From an uncultured Clostridia bacterium (GTDB taxonomy: Bacteria; Bacillota; Clostridia; TANB77; CAG-508): a DNA stretch of 47,304 nucleotides. The DNA is taken from NCBI GenBank assembly GCA_934149275.1, contig CAKPEG010000013.1, positions 1 through 47,304 on the forward strand. The letters are read 5' to 3'. Positions 39,442 to 47,304 of this stretch are shown here, one piece after another. The translations under genes were made by a program, and so were the position numbers. The notes under the pieces were generated by a model. It was not told the DNA's origin, searched no databases, and worked only from the letters and a program-made list of their open reading frames with translations. The first letter of the stretch is position 1; every line of letters starts with the position of its first letter.

Positions 39442-40257
39442 ATGAATAAAGTTATGAATAATCAACCAATAGGGGTATTTGACTCTGGTTTAGGTGGTTT
39501 GAATGTTTTAAAAGAACTTAGAAAAGAATTACCTCATGAACATTTTATATATTTAGGAGATACTAAAAGATTTCCTTATGGAAATAAATCAAGCCAAGCC
39601 ATTATCGATATTGCAAGAGACAACGTTAATTTCTTACTAGATAAAGATGTTAAAATGGTTATTATCGCATGTGGAACTGCAACAAGCCAAGCTTTGGAAG
39701 TATTACAAAAAGAATTTTCAGTTCCTATTATAGGAATTATTGAACCTACAGTTTTGAATTTGAAAGAAAGAATAGATGATTTGGATAATTCAGTAGGAAT
39801 TATTGCAACTAAAGGAACAATTAGAAGTGGAGCATGGGAAAAGAAGATTTCTGAAATTATTCCTACAGCTGAGATTGTTTGTCATCCTGCTCCTTTACTA
39901 GCTACTATGGCTGAGGAAGGCTGGATAAATAATGAAGTAGCTGAATATACTGTTAAAGAATACATGAAATTATTTAAAAGTGTAGATAAATTAATTTTGG
40001 GTTGTACACATTATCCATTGTTTGCAGATTTGATGAGAAAGTATTTGCCTAAGAAAACTGAAATTATTGATGTTGGATGTGAACTTGCTGTTTATTTAAA
40101 AAAGAAACTTGTAGATATGGATTTAGAATGTGGACAAGATAATGTTGGTGAGTATAAATTGTATTTAACTGATAAAAATGATGAGTTTGCTGATATGGCA
40201 ACTAGAATTTTAAATGAATGTATTTCTTTGAATGATATAGAAGAAATTGAATTATAA
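39442..40257 (+). CDS. murI: Glutamate racemase
   Basis: A 271-residue cofactor-independent racemase that makes D-glutamate for peptidoglycan. Catalytic cysteines Cys77 (ACGTATS) and Cys188 (LGCTHYPL), the N-terminal IGVFDSGLGGLNVLKEL with Asp14, and FIYLGDTKRFPYG are all present. Length is normal. AGGAAAGG stands 1-5 bases before ATG 39442; an in-frame ATG at 39454 (MNNQPIGVFDSG) is a serious alternative. The lemA ribosome binding site begins at the murI stop. Confidence 0.96.
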   Translation: MNKVMNNQPIGVFDSGLGGLNVLKELRKELPHEHFIYLGDTKRFPYGNKSSQAIIDIARDNVNFLLDKDVKMVIIACGTATSQALEVLQKEFSVPIIGIIEPTVLNLKERIDDLDNSVGIIATKGTIRSGAWEKKISEIIPTAEIVCHPAPLLATMAEEGWINNEVAEYTVKEYMKLFKSVDKLILGCTHYPLFADLMRKYLPKKTEIIDVGCELAVYLKKKLVDMDLECGQDNVGEYKLYLTDKNDEFADMATRILNECISLNDIEEIEL

Positions 40258-40268
40258 GGAGGAGAAAA

Positions 40269-40856
40269 ATGGTTGGTACAATAATTGTAATTATTTTATT
40301 AGCTATATTTGTTGGGTATATAATTTATATTTTTAACAAAATTATAAAAGCTAGTAATATGAATTTAGAGGCTTTTAGTAATATTGATACTGCTTTGAAA
40401 AAGAGATATGATTTAATTCCTAATTTGGAGGCTGTTGTTAAAGGTTATACAGCTCACGAAAAAACTACGTTGGAAGATATTACAGAAATGAGAGAGAAAT
40501 TATCTGAAAAAATGACTGTTTCAGATAGACAAAAACAAGAGGATAAATTTTCAGGAATATTTAAAGATATTTTTGTATCTGTAGAAAATTATCCTAATCT
40601 TAAAGCTTCTGAGAATTTTACTCAATTGCAGTCTGCACTTGTAAAAATAGAAGAGGATATAGAGATGGCTAGAAGGTATTATAATGGTACTACTAGAAAT
40701 TATAATGCTTTAATTCAACAATTTCCAAACAATATATTAGCTTCAATACTTGGATATAAGAGAAGATCATTTTTTGAAGTTGATTTATTAACTAGAGAAA
40801 ATGTTCAGATTAATTTTGAGGATAGAAGAAAAGAATCAAGAAATAAAGGAGAATAA
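40269..40856 (+). CDS. LemA family membrane protein
   Basis: A 195-residue protein with one N-terminal transmembrane helix (2-24) and a helical-bundle cytoplasmic or surface domain. The LemA signature is clear: FNKIIKASNMNLEAFSNIDT, ALKKRYDLIPNLEAVVKGY and HEKTTLEDITEMR, and near the end YYNGTTRNYNALIQQFPNNI. Length is normal (about 185-195). LemA genes are often next to DUF2207 or TPM-domain genes, as here. Biological role not settled. Confidence 0.93.
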   Translation: MVGTIIVIILLAIFVGYIIYIFNKIIKASNMNLEAFSNIDTALKKRYDLIPNLEAVVKGYTAHEKTTLEDITEMREKLSEKMTVSDRQKQEDKFSGIFKDIFVSVENYPNLKASENFTQLQSALVKIEEDIEMARRYYNGTTRNYNALIQQFPNNILASILGYKRRSFFEVDLLTRENVQINFEDRRKESRNKGE

Positions 40857-40857
40857 T

Positions 40858-42858
40858 ATGAGAAAGAAAATTTGGTGTGTTTTTCTTTTAGTAGTGTTTT
40901 TGTTGATGGCTTCTTTTACGAATAGTGTTAATGCTACTTATGATGAGGGTTATGATAGTTATTCTAATGATGATTATTATAAAAATACTTATTATTCTGA
41001 TAATCGCGAAAACATTATTGACTATGATATTGAAATTCATGTAAACAAAGATGCTTCAATGGATGTTAAAGAAAAGATTACGGTTAATGCACTTGGAGAT
41101 GAAATACGACATGGAATTTATAGAGATTTTCCAACGCAGTATAAAAATAAAATTGTAAGTTTTAAGATTAATGATGTTACTTTAGATGACGAAGATGTTA
41201 AGTATACTACAGAGAGTGTTAGTAGAGGTGTTCGTATAAAGATTGGTTCTAGTAATGAATATGTTTCAGAGGGAATACATACATATGTGATAGATTATAC
41301 AACTGAAAGGCAGATGTTTTTTGAGGAAGATTACAATGAGTTGTATTGGAATTTAATTGGTTCAGGTTGGAATTTTGACATTGAAGAGTGTTCAGCAAAG
41401 ATTTATTTTCCAAAGGGAACAGAAATACTAGAGGATGATATAAAGGCATATGTCGGTGCATATGGTAATTCAGAGGAAGCTGATGATGTATATTGGTATG
41501 TTGATGAAGACGAATCATGTGTTTATTTTAATGTTTTTCATGAAATTCCTTCTCAAAATGCATTTACAATAGTTGTTAGAGCTGAAAAAGGAACTATAGC
41601 TGAACCAACTTTAGGTCAAAGATTTAAATGGTTTATTCAAGATAATGCTATGTTTGTTGTTATACTGATTGGCATGATTGGACTTGGAATTTGGCAATTT
41701 TTTATTTGGAAAAAGCATGGTAAAGATCCAAAGAAAAATGTAATAATTCCTAAATATTACCCACCAGAAGGAATGGATGTTGGAGATGTTAAATATGTGG
41801 ATACGATGGGAAAGACGAATCGTATACTTGAAGCGACTTTTATAAGTTTAGCTACAAAAGGTTTTTTGAAGTTTGATAAGGGTAGTGAAAAAAATTCTGT
41901 AATGACGGTTGAAAAGACATATAGTAAAAATCCTGATGAATATAAGGATGAATTGTCAGAATTTGAAAGAGATGTATATAGATCAATTGGAAGTAAAGAA
42001 AAACTAGGATATACACCATCTTTATATGATATATTGCAAAGATTGAAAAAGAGAATTAGTAAAAAGTTATCTGAAAAATATGACGATAAGATGTTTTTTA
42101 AGAATATTAAATACAGTGTTATTTCGATAGTGGTTTCAGTTATTTTATTTGTAGTGGGAGCTATTGTTGGAACTATAAGCAATCCATATATTACATCATA
42201 TGGTATAGAAAATATTATGACAATATTGGCAATAGCTTTTATATTTTTTATGGTTATTTTTCTTTGTAAAGATTTAATAAAAGCAAAGAGTAATAGATTG
42301 ATAAGTTTTATTTTTATATTGATTTGGGGAGTTCCATTTTTGATATTTGGTATAGTGATGTCTTTGGAAGTGCTAAGATCATTTATGGAAAGCATTTTCC
42401 AAGCTTTTATAATTGTAGGAATTGTTTTACAAAATTATTTATTTATAAAATGGATACCTAGATATACTCAAGAAGGTATGAGAATTAAAGAAGATATTGA
42501 TGGCTTTAAAATGTTTATTAATGTTGCTAAAGATGACGATTTTAAGGATAAGACACCAGAGATGTTTGATAAGTATTTTGCTTATGCTTATGTTTTAGGG
42601 TTAGAAAATAAATGGGCAAGTAAGTTTGAAGATATATTAAAACAAGCTGATTATATTCCTACATGGTGTTCAACATATATGTTTGATGATGGTGTGTTTA
42701 ATTGTCCTGCTTTTACATCAAGCTTTTCGTCAACATTTTCATCTTCAATGTCTTCTGCATCAACAGCCCCTGCTTCAAGTAGTAGTTCTTCAGGAGGCGG
42801 AGGATTCTCTGGCGGAGGCGGAGGAGGCCGGTGGCCGGAGGTGGCTGGTAAAAATTAA
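40858..42858 (+). CDS. DUF2207 family membrane protein with Gly-rich tail
   Basis: The start is at ATG 40858 (GGAGAA upstream, one base after the lemA stop); the open frame extends upstream but inside lemA. 666 residues: signal peptide (KIWCVFLLVVFLLMASFTNSVNA), an extracellular DUF2207 domain (about 50-250: IDYDIEIHVNKDASMDVKEK, EIRHGIYRDFPTQYKN), one transmembrane helix (about 263-285), a cytoplasmic part, a pair of helices (about 420-520), and a Ser/Gly-rich end. The final residues RWPEVAGKN break the usual glycine tail: two extra C bases at GGCC (42826-42829, 42833-42836) shift the frame away from a Gly-run ending Trp-stop at 42849-42851. Confidence 0.88.
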   Translation: MRKKIWCVFLLVVFLLMASFTNSVNATYDEGYDSYSNDDYYKNTYYSDNRENIIDYDIEIHVNKDASMDVKEKITVNALGDEIRHGIYRDFPTQYKNKIVSFKINDVTLDDEDVKYTTESVSRGVRIKIGSSNEYVSEGIHTYVIDYTTERQMFFEEDYNELYWNLIGSGWNFDIEECSAKIYFPKGTEILEDDIKAYVGAYGNSEEADDVYWYVDEDESCVYFNVFHEIPSQNAFTIVVRAEKGTIAEPTLGQRFKWFIQDNAMFVVILIGMIGLGIWQFFIWKKHGKDPKKNVIIPKYYPPEGMDVGDVKYVDTMGKTNRILEATFISLATKGFLKFDKGSEKNSVMTVEKTYSKNPDEYKDELSEFERDVYRSIGSKEKLGYTPSLYDILQRLKKRISKKLSEKYDDKMFFKNIKYSVISIVVSVILFVVGAIVGTISNPYITSYGIENIMTILAIAFIFFMVIFLCKDLIKAKSNRLISFIFILIWGVPFLIFGIVMSLEVLRSFMESIFQAFIIVGIVLQNYLFIKWIPRYTQEGMRIKEDIDGFKMFINVAKDDDFKDKTPEMFDKYFAYAYVLGLENKWASKFEDILKQADYIPTWCSTYMFDDGVFNCPAFTSSFSSTFSSSMSSASTAPASSSSSSGGGGFSGGGGGGRWPEVAGKN

Positions 42859-42861
42859 TGT

Positions 42862-42887
42862 TTCCCATATTTGTGTGGGAGTTTTTT
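42862..42887 (+). terminator. Terminator of the murI operon
   Basis: TCCCATA and TGTGGGA form a stem around a short loop, followed by GTTTTTT. Confidence 0.7.
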
Positions 42888-42980
42888 CGGCTATTAAATT
42901 AATGAATTGAAATTCGCAAATTGACTGAGTCGTGCGGAGTTTGTGGGTGTTCGAAGAAAAAATAAAATTTTTTAAACAAA

Positions 42981-43007
42981 TTAGCACTCTCCTATTGACA
43001 TTGCTAA
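42981..43007. promoter_or_regulatory. CIRCE element (HrcA operator)
   Basis: TTAGCACTC (42981-42989), exactly nine bases, CATTGCTAA (42999-43007). The CIRCE consensus is TTAGCACTC-N9-GAGTGCTAA; the left arm is perfect and the right arm keeps seven of nine bases. It overlaps the -35 box of the hsp20 promoter, so HrcA would block it at normal temperature. Confidence 0.88.
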
Positions 43008-43023
43008 AAATACGATGTATAAT
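42995..43023 (+). promoter_or_regulatory. Heat-shock promoter of hsp20
   Basis: Consensus TTGACA (42995-43000), 17-base spacer, TATAAT (43018-43023). A leader of about 90 bases follows, with AAGGAGG before the start codon. Confidence 0.9.
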
Positions 43024-43120
43024 ACTTTATGTAATAAGAAATAATGATTACATATGGTATGTGCAAATAGCCTTGAATAAAGGTGTCAACACATAAAATA
43101 TTTTTAAGGAGGAATGTATT

Positions 43121-43531
43121 ATGATGATGATACCAAGTAGAAAGAATTTTTTTGATGAGGTTTTTAATGAACCAATGTTTTCTAAGAAAGAAGCTAAAAT
43201 AATGAAGACTGATATTAAAGAGAAAGATGGAAATTATATCTTTACAATAGATGTACCAGGATTCGAAAAAGAGAATATCAATATCGAATTAGAAAATGGA
43301 TACTTAACTGTATCTGCTACAATGAATGAAGATATTGATGATGAAGAAAAGAATGGAAAATATATTTACAAAGAAAGATATTCTGGAGAATGTTCTAGAA
43401 GCTTTTATGTAGGTGATGATGTAACAGAAGAGGATGTTAAGGCTTCTTTCAAAAACGGAATTTTAACTGTTATTGTTCCAGAAAAAGAAGAAAAAGAAGA
43501 GGAAACTAAAAAACGTATTCAAATAGACTAG
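43121..43531 (+). CDS. Small heat-shock protein, Hsp20/alpha-crystallin family
   Basis: A 136-residue chaperone. The alpha-crystallin domain spans about 27-125: KTDIKEKDGNYIFTIDVPGF, ENINIELENGYLTVSATMNE, ERYSGECSRSFYVGDDV, and the GILTVIVPEKEE strand, with an acidic-basic tail. It begins MMM; the first ATG is best spaced from AAGGAGG. Hsp20 holds unfolded proteins for ClpB/DnaK, and clpB is the next gene. Controlled by CIRCE/HrcA, which is less common for hsp20 than for groESL or dnaK operons. Confidence 0.93.
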   Translation: MMMIPSRKNFFDEVFNEPMFSKKEAKIMKTDIKEKDGNYIFTIDVPGFEKENINIELENGYLTVSATMNEDIDDEEKNGKYIYKERYSGECSRSFYVGDDVTEEDVKASFKNGILTVIVPEKEEKEEETKKRIQID

Positions 43532-43540
43532 TTAATTATG

Positions 43541-43575
43541 ATTGGCACACCTGCGATATGGTGTGCTAATTTTTG
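43541..43575 (+). terminator. Terminator of hsp20
   Basis: ATTGGCACACC (43541-43551) pairs with GGTGTGCTAAT (43560-43570) with one mismatch, followed by TTTTTG. Some read-through into clpB is possible. Confidence 0.8.
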
Positions 43576-43594
43576 TTATTGAGATTGCAAAATA

Positions 43595-43710
43595 AAGCAT
43601 TATATTTGTTTTGTGATTCTTTGCTAAAAGATTTTAATGCTTGTTGAAATTCGTTTAGAAGGTTTGGGTAAAATTTTTCAAACGTGATGTTATAAAAAAT
43701 ATAATATATT
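43595..43710 (+). repeat. Decayed hairpin repeat element, copy D
   Basis: TTTGCTAAAAGATTTTAATG and CGTTTAGAAGGTTTGGGTAAA then ATTTTTCAAACGTGATG follow the order of the core of copies A and C but with many changes; TGCGCG is lost. The arms (ATTATATTTG on the left, AAATATAATATATT on the right) pair only in part. It fills the gap between the hsp20 terminator and the clpB ribosome binding site. Confidence 0.7.
43677..43705 (+). promoter_or_regulatory. Possible clpB promoter formed by the decayed repeat
   Basis: TTCAAA (43677-43682), 17-base spacer, TATAAT (43700-43705), both inside repeat copy D. It would start transcription almost at the ribosome binding site (AAGGTAGG, 43711-43718), so the leader would be very short. 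A rival is TTGAGA-N16-TATATT at 43579-43606, which would place the whole repeat in the leader. Confidence 0.35.
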
Positions 43711-43726
43711 AAGGTAGGTGATTATT

Positions 43727-46318
43727 ATGAATACTCAAAAATTAACACAGAAATCAATTGAAGTAATTCAAAAGGCTCAATCAATTGCGATTGAAAATCA
43801 AAATCAACAAATTGAACAAGTGCATATTTTGGTTGCACTTTTGACAATTGATGATAGTTTGATTAAGCAAATTTTGAAAAGAATGAAAGTTAATGATAAT
43901 TTTGAGAATAGCGTAATGGATGAAGTTAGAAAGTTACCAAAAGTAATGGGTTCTAGAAAAATGGATTCTGTTTATGTTGCTCAAGATGTAGATGAAATGC
44001 TTAATGATGCAGAAAAAATTGCAGAAAAGATGAAAGATGAGTATGTTTCTGTTGAACATTTAATGCTTGCTTTATTTAATAAAGGAAACCAAAAGGTTAA
44101 AGAGTTATTCAAATTATTTAATATAAATAAAAATGAATTCATGAAGGTATTATCTGAAGTTAGAGGTAATGCTAGGGTTACTTCTGATAATCCTGAGGAA
44201 ACATATGATGTATTGAAGAAATATGGTACTGATTTAGTTGAAATGGCAAGAGAACAAAAGCTTGATCCTGTTATCGGTAGAGACGACGAAATAAGAAATG
44301 TTATAAGAATTCTTTGTCGTAAAACTAAAAATAATCCTTGTTTAATTGGTGAACCAGGTGTTGGTAAAACAGCTATTGCTGAAGGACTTGCTTTGAGAAT
44401 TGTTAGAGGCGATGTTCCAGATGGCTTGAAGAATTGTACTATATTTTCACTAGATATGGGTTCACTTGTTGCTGGTGCTAAGTATAGAGGTGAATTTGAG
44501 GAAAGATTAAAAGCTGTTTTACAAGAAGTTAAAAAGAGTGATGGTAGAATAATTTTATTTATTGATGAACTTCATACTATAGTTGGCGCTGGTAAAACAG
44601 AAGGTGCAATGGATGCAGGAAACCTTTTAAAGCCAATGCTTGCAAGAGGTGAGTTGCATTGTATAGGTGCTACTACATTAAATGAATATAGACAATATAT
44701 TGAAAAAGATCCAGCTTTGGAGAGACGTTTCCAACATGTTATGGTTGATGAGCCAACTGTTGAAGATACTATTTCAATATTAAGAGGTTTAAAGGAAAGA
44801 TATGAAGTATATCATGGTGTTGAAATAAGTGATAATGCTATAATTGCTGCTGCAACTCTTTCTCACAGATATATTTCAGATAGATTCTTACCTGATAAAG
44901 CTATAGATTTAATTGATGAGGCTTGTGCCATGATTAAAACTGAAATGGAATCTATGCCAATTGAACTTGATGATGTATCTCATAAAATTACACAATATCA
45001 AATTGAAGAAACAGCTTTGAAGAAAGAAAAAGATGAATTATCTCAAAAGAGATTACAAGAGATTCAAAAAGAAATTGCAAATTTACAAAATAAATTTAAG
45101 GAAATGAAAGCTAAATGGGATAATGAGAAAGATGCAATTTCCAAAGTTCAGAAACTTCGTGAGGATTTGGAAAAGGTAAATGCTGATATTGAAAGGGCTG
45201 AAAGAAATTATGATTTGAATAAGGCTGCAGAACTTAAGTATGGTAAATTACCTCAAATTCAAGAGGAGTTGAAGAAAGAAGAGGAGATCGCTGCTAAGTC
45301 TAAAGAGTCTAGTTTGCTTCGTACAAAAGTAACTGATGAAGAGATTACAAAGATTATTGCTAAATGGACTGGTATTCCGGTAGCTAAACTTATGGAGAGT
45401 GAGAGAGATAAAATTTTGAATTTGGGTAATATTCTTCATAAGAGAGTTATTGGACAAGATGATGCTGTTGAGAAAGTTGTAGATAGTATTATTCGTTCAA
45501 GAGCTGGTATACAAGATCCTAATAGACCTATTGGTTCATTTATGTTCTTAGGGCCTACAGGTGTTGGTAAAACTGAGCTTGCTAAAGCTTTAGCTGAAGC
45601 TTTGTTTGATGATGAACATAATATGATTAGGATTGATATGTCTGAATATATGGAAAAATATTCGGTTTCTAGATTAATTGGTGCGCCTCCAGGATATGTT
45701 GGTTATGAGGAAGGTGGACAATTGACTGAGGCTGTAAGAAGAAAACCATATAGTGTTGTATTATTTGATGAGATTGAAAAGGCCCATCCAGATGTATTTA
45801 ATGTTTTACTTCAAGTTTTGGATGATGGTAGAATTACAGATTCACAAGGTAGAACAGTTGATTTTAAGAATACAATTATTATATTAACTTCTAACTTAGG
45901 TTCTGAATTTATTCTTGATGGTATTGATAAAGATGGCAATATCAAGAGTGAAGCAGAAGAGAAGGTTATGGATTTATTAAAACATTCATTTAGACCTGAA
46001 TTCTTAAATCGTTTGAGTGAAATTATTTTGTACAAACCTTTGAAAAAATCTGAGGTTGATAAAATATTAGATTTGTTAATTGTTGATTTGAATAAGAGAT
46101 TAGCTGATAGACAAATTGAAATTAAATTAACTGATGATGCAAGAAATTATTTAATTGATAATGGTTATGATGCTGTTTATGGTGCTAGACCATTAAAGAG
46201 ATTTGTTCAAAAGAAACTTGAAACTTTGATTGCTAGAAAGATTTTGGAGCAAGCTATTGTGCCTAAATCTAAGGTAGTTGTTGGATTTGATGGAAAGAAT
46301 TTAACAATTGAAAAATAA
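43727..46318 (+). CDS. clpB: ATP-dependent disaggregase ClpB (Hsp100)
   Basis: The start is at ATG 43727 (AAGGTAGG eight bases upstream), not the in-frame GTG at 43718, giving 863 residues. N domain (two Clp_N repeats, 1-145); AAA-1 with Walker A GEPGVGKT (208-215); the ClpB middle coiled coil (about 400-525: DELSQKRLQEIQKEIANLQN region, and GIPVAKLMESERDKIL after it); AAA-2 with Walker A GPTGVGKT (609-616); C-terminal D2-small domain. The long M domain and the lack of a ClpP loop make it ClpB rather than ClpC. Works with DnaK and small Hsps to dissolve aggregates; follows hsp20. Confidence 0.96.
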   Translation: MNTQKLTQKSIEVIQKAQSIAIENQNQQIEQVHILVALLTIDDSLIKQILKRMKVNDNFENSVMDEVRKLPKVMGSRKMDSVYVAQDVDEMLNDAEKIAEKMKDEYVSVEHLMLALFNKGNQKVKELFKLFNINKNEFMKVLSEVRGNARVTSDNPEETYDVLKKYGTDLVEMAREQKLDPVIGRDDEIRNVIRILCRKTKNNPCLIGEPGVGKTAIAEGLALRIVRGDVPDGLKNCTIFSLDMGSLVAGAKYRGEFEERLKAVLQEVKKSDGRIILFIDELHTIVGAGKTEGAMDAGNLLKPMLARGELHCIGATTLNEYRQYIEKDPALERRFQHVMVDEPTVEDTISILRGLKERYEVYHGVEISDNAIIAAATLSHRYISDRFLPDKAIDLIDEACAMIKTEMESMPIELDDVSHKITQYQIEETALKKEKDELSQKRLQEIQKEIANLQNKFKEMKAKWDNEKDAISKVQKLREDLEKVNADIERAERNYDLNKAAELKYGKLPQIQEELKKEEEIAAKSKESSLLRTKVTDEEITKIIAKWTGIPVAKLMESERDKILNLGNILHKRVIGQDDAVEKVVDSIIRSRAGIQDPNRPIGSFMFLGPTGVGKTELAKALAEALFDDEHNMIRIDMSEYMEKYSVSRLIGAPPGYVGYEEGGQLTEAVRRKPYSVVLFDEIEKAHPDVFNVLLQVLDDGRITDSQGRTVDFKNTIIILTSNLGSEFILDGIDKDGNIKSEAEEKVMDLLKHSFRPEFLNRLSEIILYKPLKKSEVDKILDLLIVDLNKRLADRQIEIKLTDDARNYLIDNGYDAVYGARPLKRFVQKKLETLIARKILEQAIVPKSKVVVGFDGKNLTIEK

Positions 46319-46384
46319 TAGAATTGTTTCTTAAGAAATGATAATTATCCAAGTATAACTAGGGCGTCATTCAAGTAAAAAATG

Positions 46385-46425
46385 AAAAGCAGAAGAAAAT
46401 ATTTAATTATTTTTTCTGCTTTTTT
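46385..46425 (+). terminator. Terminator of clpB
   Basis: AAAAGCAGAAGAAAAT pairs with ATTTTTTCTGCTTTT (one mismatch), followed by Ts. Confidence 0.8.
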
Positions 46426-46567
46426 ATATAATATGAAAAATCGAAGAACTTCCTATTATATAAAAATAACAATGCACAAAGATGTGGACTTAAAAATGTT
46501 ATAATAAGTGCAAATGTTATAAATAGTCCGCTTTTATTCTACAATAGGAAAAATCTTTTTTAAATAG

Positions 46568-46596
46568 TTGACTATTATAGTTATTATTAATATAAT
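46568..46596 (+). promoter_or_regulatory. Promoter of the last gene
   Basis: TTGACT (46568-46573), 17-base spacer, TATAAT (46591-46596). Confidence 0.8.
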
Positions 46597-46625
46597 GATG
46601 TCGAAATAAATTTGAGGAGGAAGAA

Positions 46626-47183
46626 ATGAAAGATTTTATGGAAAAAATTAAAGCAAACAAAAAAATGGTTGCTATTGCTGGAATTGTTATTCTTGCTATT
46701 ATTATAATTGCTATAATTGCATCTCAAGTTGGTGGTTCTTATAAGAAAACAATTAAAAATTTTGCAAAAGCAATGAGTGATGAATCAAAGATGGAGAAAT
46801 TTGTAGACAAGAATGTTAATTTAAGAGCTATATATGCTCTAAATAAAGTTGAAGACAAAGATAATGTTAGCGAAGAATTTAAAAAGGCATACAAGAAAGC
46901 TAAAAAATCTGATTATATGAGTGATGATAATAAGGAAAATGCTTATGAGTTTTTCAAACTATTTGTTAATAGTGATGATGAAGAAATAACTATTAAAGAA
47001 ATAGGTAAATTAGAAAATACAGATGAACTTAATGTATTAGACAAAAAAATTGAGATTAAAGGATTAAAAAAAGCAACAGTTACTTTAGAACAAGAGGGTA
47101 ATGAAATTGATGCAGATGCATATTTCTATAAAGGAAAATTATTTATATTAATGCCTGATTTGAGTTCTTTAATGAATTATTAA
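46626..47183 (+). CDS. Membrane-anchored protein of unknown function
   Basis: A 185-residue protein: a short basic cytoplasmic N-terminus, one strongly hydrophobic helix (about 14-33, VAIAGIVILAIIIIAIIASQ), then an extracellular charged domain that begins with helices (YKKTIKNFAKAMSDESKMEK) and ends in beta strands (DADAYFYKGKLFILMPD). The pattern resembles NTF2/DUF4878-like lipoprotein or anchored domains, but I cannot assign it. Start ATG after GGAGGAAG. Own promoter and terminator. Confidence 0.8.
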   Translation: MKDFMEKIKANKKMVAIAGIVILAIIIIAIIASQVGGSYKKTIKNFAKAMSDESKMEKFVDKNVNLRAIYALNKVEDKDNVSEEFKKAYKKAKKSDYMSDDNKENAYEFFKLFVNSDDEEITIKEIGKLENTDELNVLDKKIEIKGLKKATVTLEQEGNEIDADAYFYKGKLFILMPDLSSLMNY

Positions 47184-47192
47184 AATAATAAT

Positions 47193-47225
47193 AAAAACTT
47201 GGAAGAGTAAACTTCCAAGTTTTTT
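47193..47225 (+). terminator. Terminator of the last gene
   Basis: AAAAACTTGGAAG (47193-47205) pairs with CTTCCAAGTTTTT (around 47212-47224), a perfect stem with a U-run. Confidence 0.9.
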
Positions 47226-47229
47226 GCTA

Positions 47230-47304
47230 TTACGCCTTTAGCTTTGTGAAACGAAGTGAAACAACAACCGCCAGCTATGCTGGTGAGATTAAAAGCTTAA
47301 AGCA
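47230..47304. repeat. Possible start of a further hairpin element, cut by the window end
   Basis: GCCTTTAGCTTT near 47237-47248 is roughly complementary to AAAAGCTTAAAGC near 47291-47303; between them lie GTGAAAC-GAA-GTGAAAC (a direct repeat containing AACGAAGT, the complement of the tip ACTTCGTT of copies A-C) and a CCAGC/GCTGG stem. It resembles the other elements in plan only. Confidence 0.3.

Larger units (their letters stand above)
46319..46625. other. Intergenic region between clpB and the last gene
   Basis: It contains the clpB terminator (46385-46425), a doubled ATGTTATAA motif (46497-46505 and 46514-46522) with a CTTTTATTCTA block that resembles the sequence upstream of xerD, and the promoter at 46568-46596. 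No gene seen. Confidence 0.5.

Noticed and set aside
46338..46380. DNYPSITRASFK-like fragment sharing ATGATAATTATCCAA with the relic at 75-95
   Set aside because: The shared word is only 15 AT-rich bases and the following residues do not continue the Rpn-type tail, so chance is the simpler explanation.
1..47304. CRISPR array, prophage structural genes or rRNA
   Set aside because: No regularly spaced repeats, no phage structural proteins and no rRNA-like sequence were seen anywhere in the window.

Overview
The window is AT-rich (roughly 28-32% G+C by eye) Gram-positive chromosome, most likely from an uncultured, gut-type member of the Clostridia. The reasons are spoIIM next to a xerD-type recombinase (an arrangement shared with Bacillus), RNase Y, a LemA/DUF2207 pair, an LTA-synthase-like protein, a CIRCE/HrcA heat-shock operator, promoters of the TTGACA-N17-TATAAT kind, and purine-rich AGGAGG ribosome binding sites. 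The species assignment is inference.

Layout. 0-2.5 kb: a relic that looks like the 3' end of an Rpn/PDDEXK transposase-type gene, then a solitary OLD-family ATPase/TOPRIM nuclease (probable phage defence). 2.7-12.05 kb: one operon behind a near-consensus promoter, encoding a Wzx/Wzy-type surface polysaccharide: a GT4, a pyruvyltransferase fused to an Fe-S/FrhB reductase, a GT2, a Wzy-like polymerase, a GT32-GT2 fusion and a Wzx-like flippase. 12.3-15.7 kb: a 33-residue membrane peptide, then a UDP-sugar pyrophosphorylase coupled to an LTA-synthase-like enzyme (nucleotide sugar supply and wall polymer). 15.8-18.5 kb: a DExH helicase with visibly higher G+C. 18.7-20.4 kb: dapB and dapA on the minus strand. 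20.5-22.1 kb: dCMP deaminase and a membrane-anchored polysaccharide deacetylase. 22.3 kb: tRNA-Leu(UAG).

22.5-30.1 kb is an accessory stretch behind the tRNA: an ORF6N regulator-like gene with its own operator, a DUF84 NTPase, a triple-repeat lipoprotein, a Nudix hydrolase, a small membrane protein, a GH10-like protein, a gene of unknown function, and two paralogous small genes with matching RNA leaders. 30.3-33.9 kb returns to core genes (spoIIM, xerD, rny). 34.2-38.9 kb is a TetR-controlled heterodimeric ABC exporter. 39.4-42.9 kb holds murI, lemA and DUF2207. 43.1-46.3 kb holds hsp20 behind a CIRCE site and then clpB. 46.6-47.2 kb is a membrane-anchored protein of unknown function.

The most unusual signal is non-coding. 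A family of about 130-nt hairpin elements (18.5, 30.1 and 39.0 kb, a decayed copy at 43.6 kb, and a longer relative at 39.2 kb) has a conserved centre. The 25-26 bp outer arms differ from copy to copy, yet stay perfectly or almost perfectly self-complementary within each copy. That is the reverse of an ordinary MITE and implies selection for, or copying of, the stem. The second candidate for something new is the 28.5-29.7 kb paralogue pair, whose two leaders share a promoter block and a CTCGA/CTCGC-loop hairpin with compensated stems.
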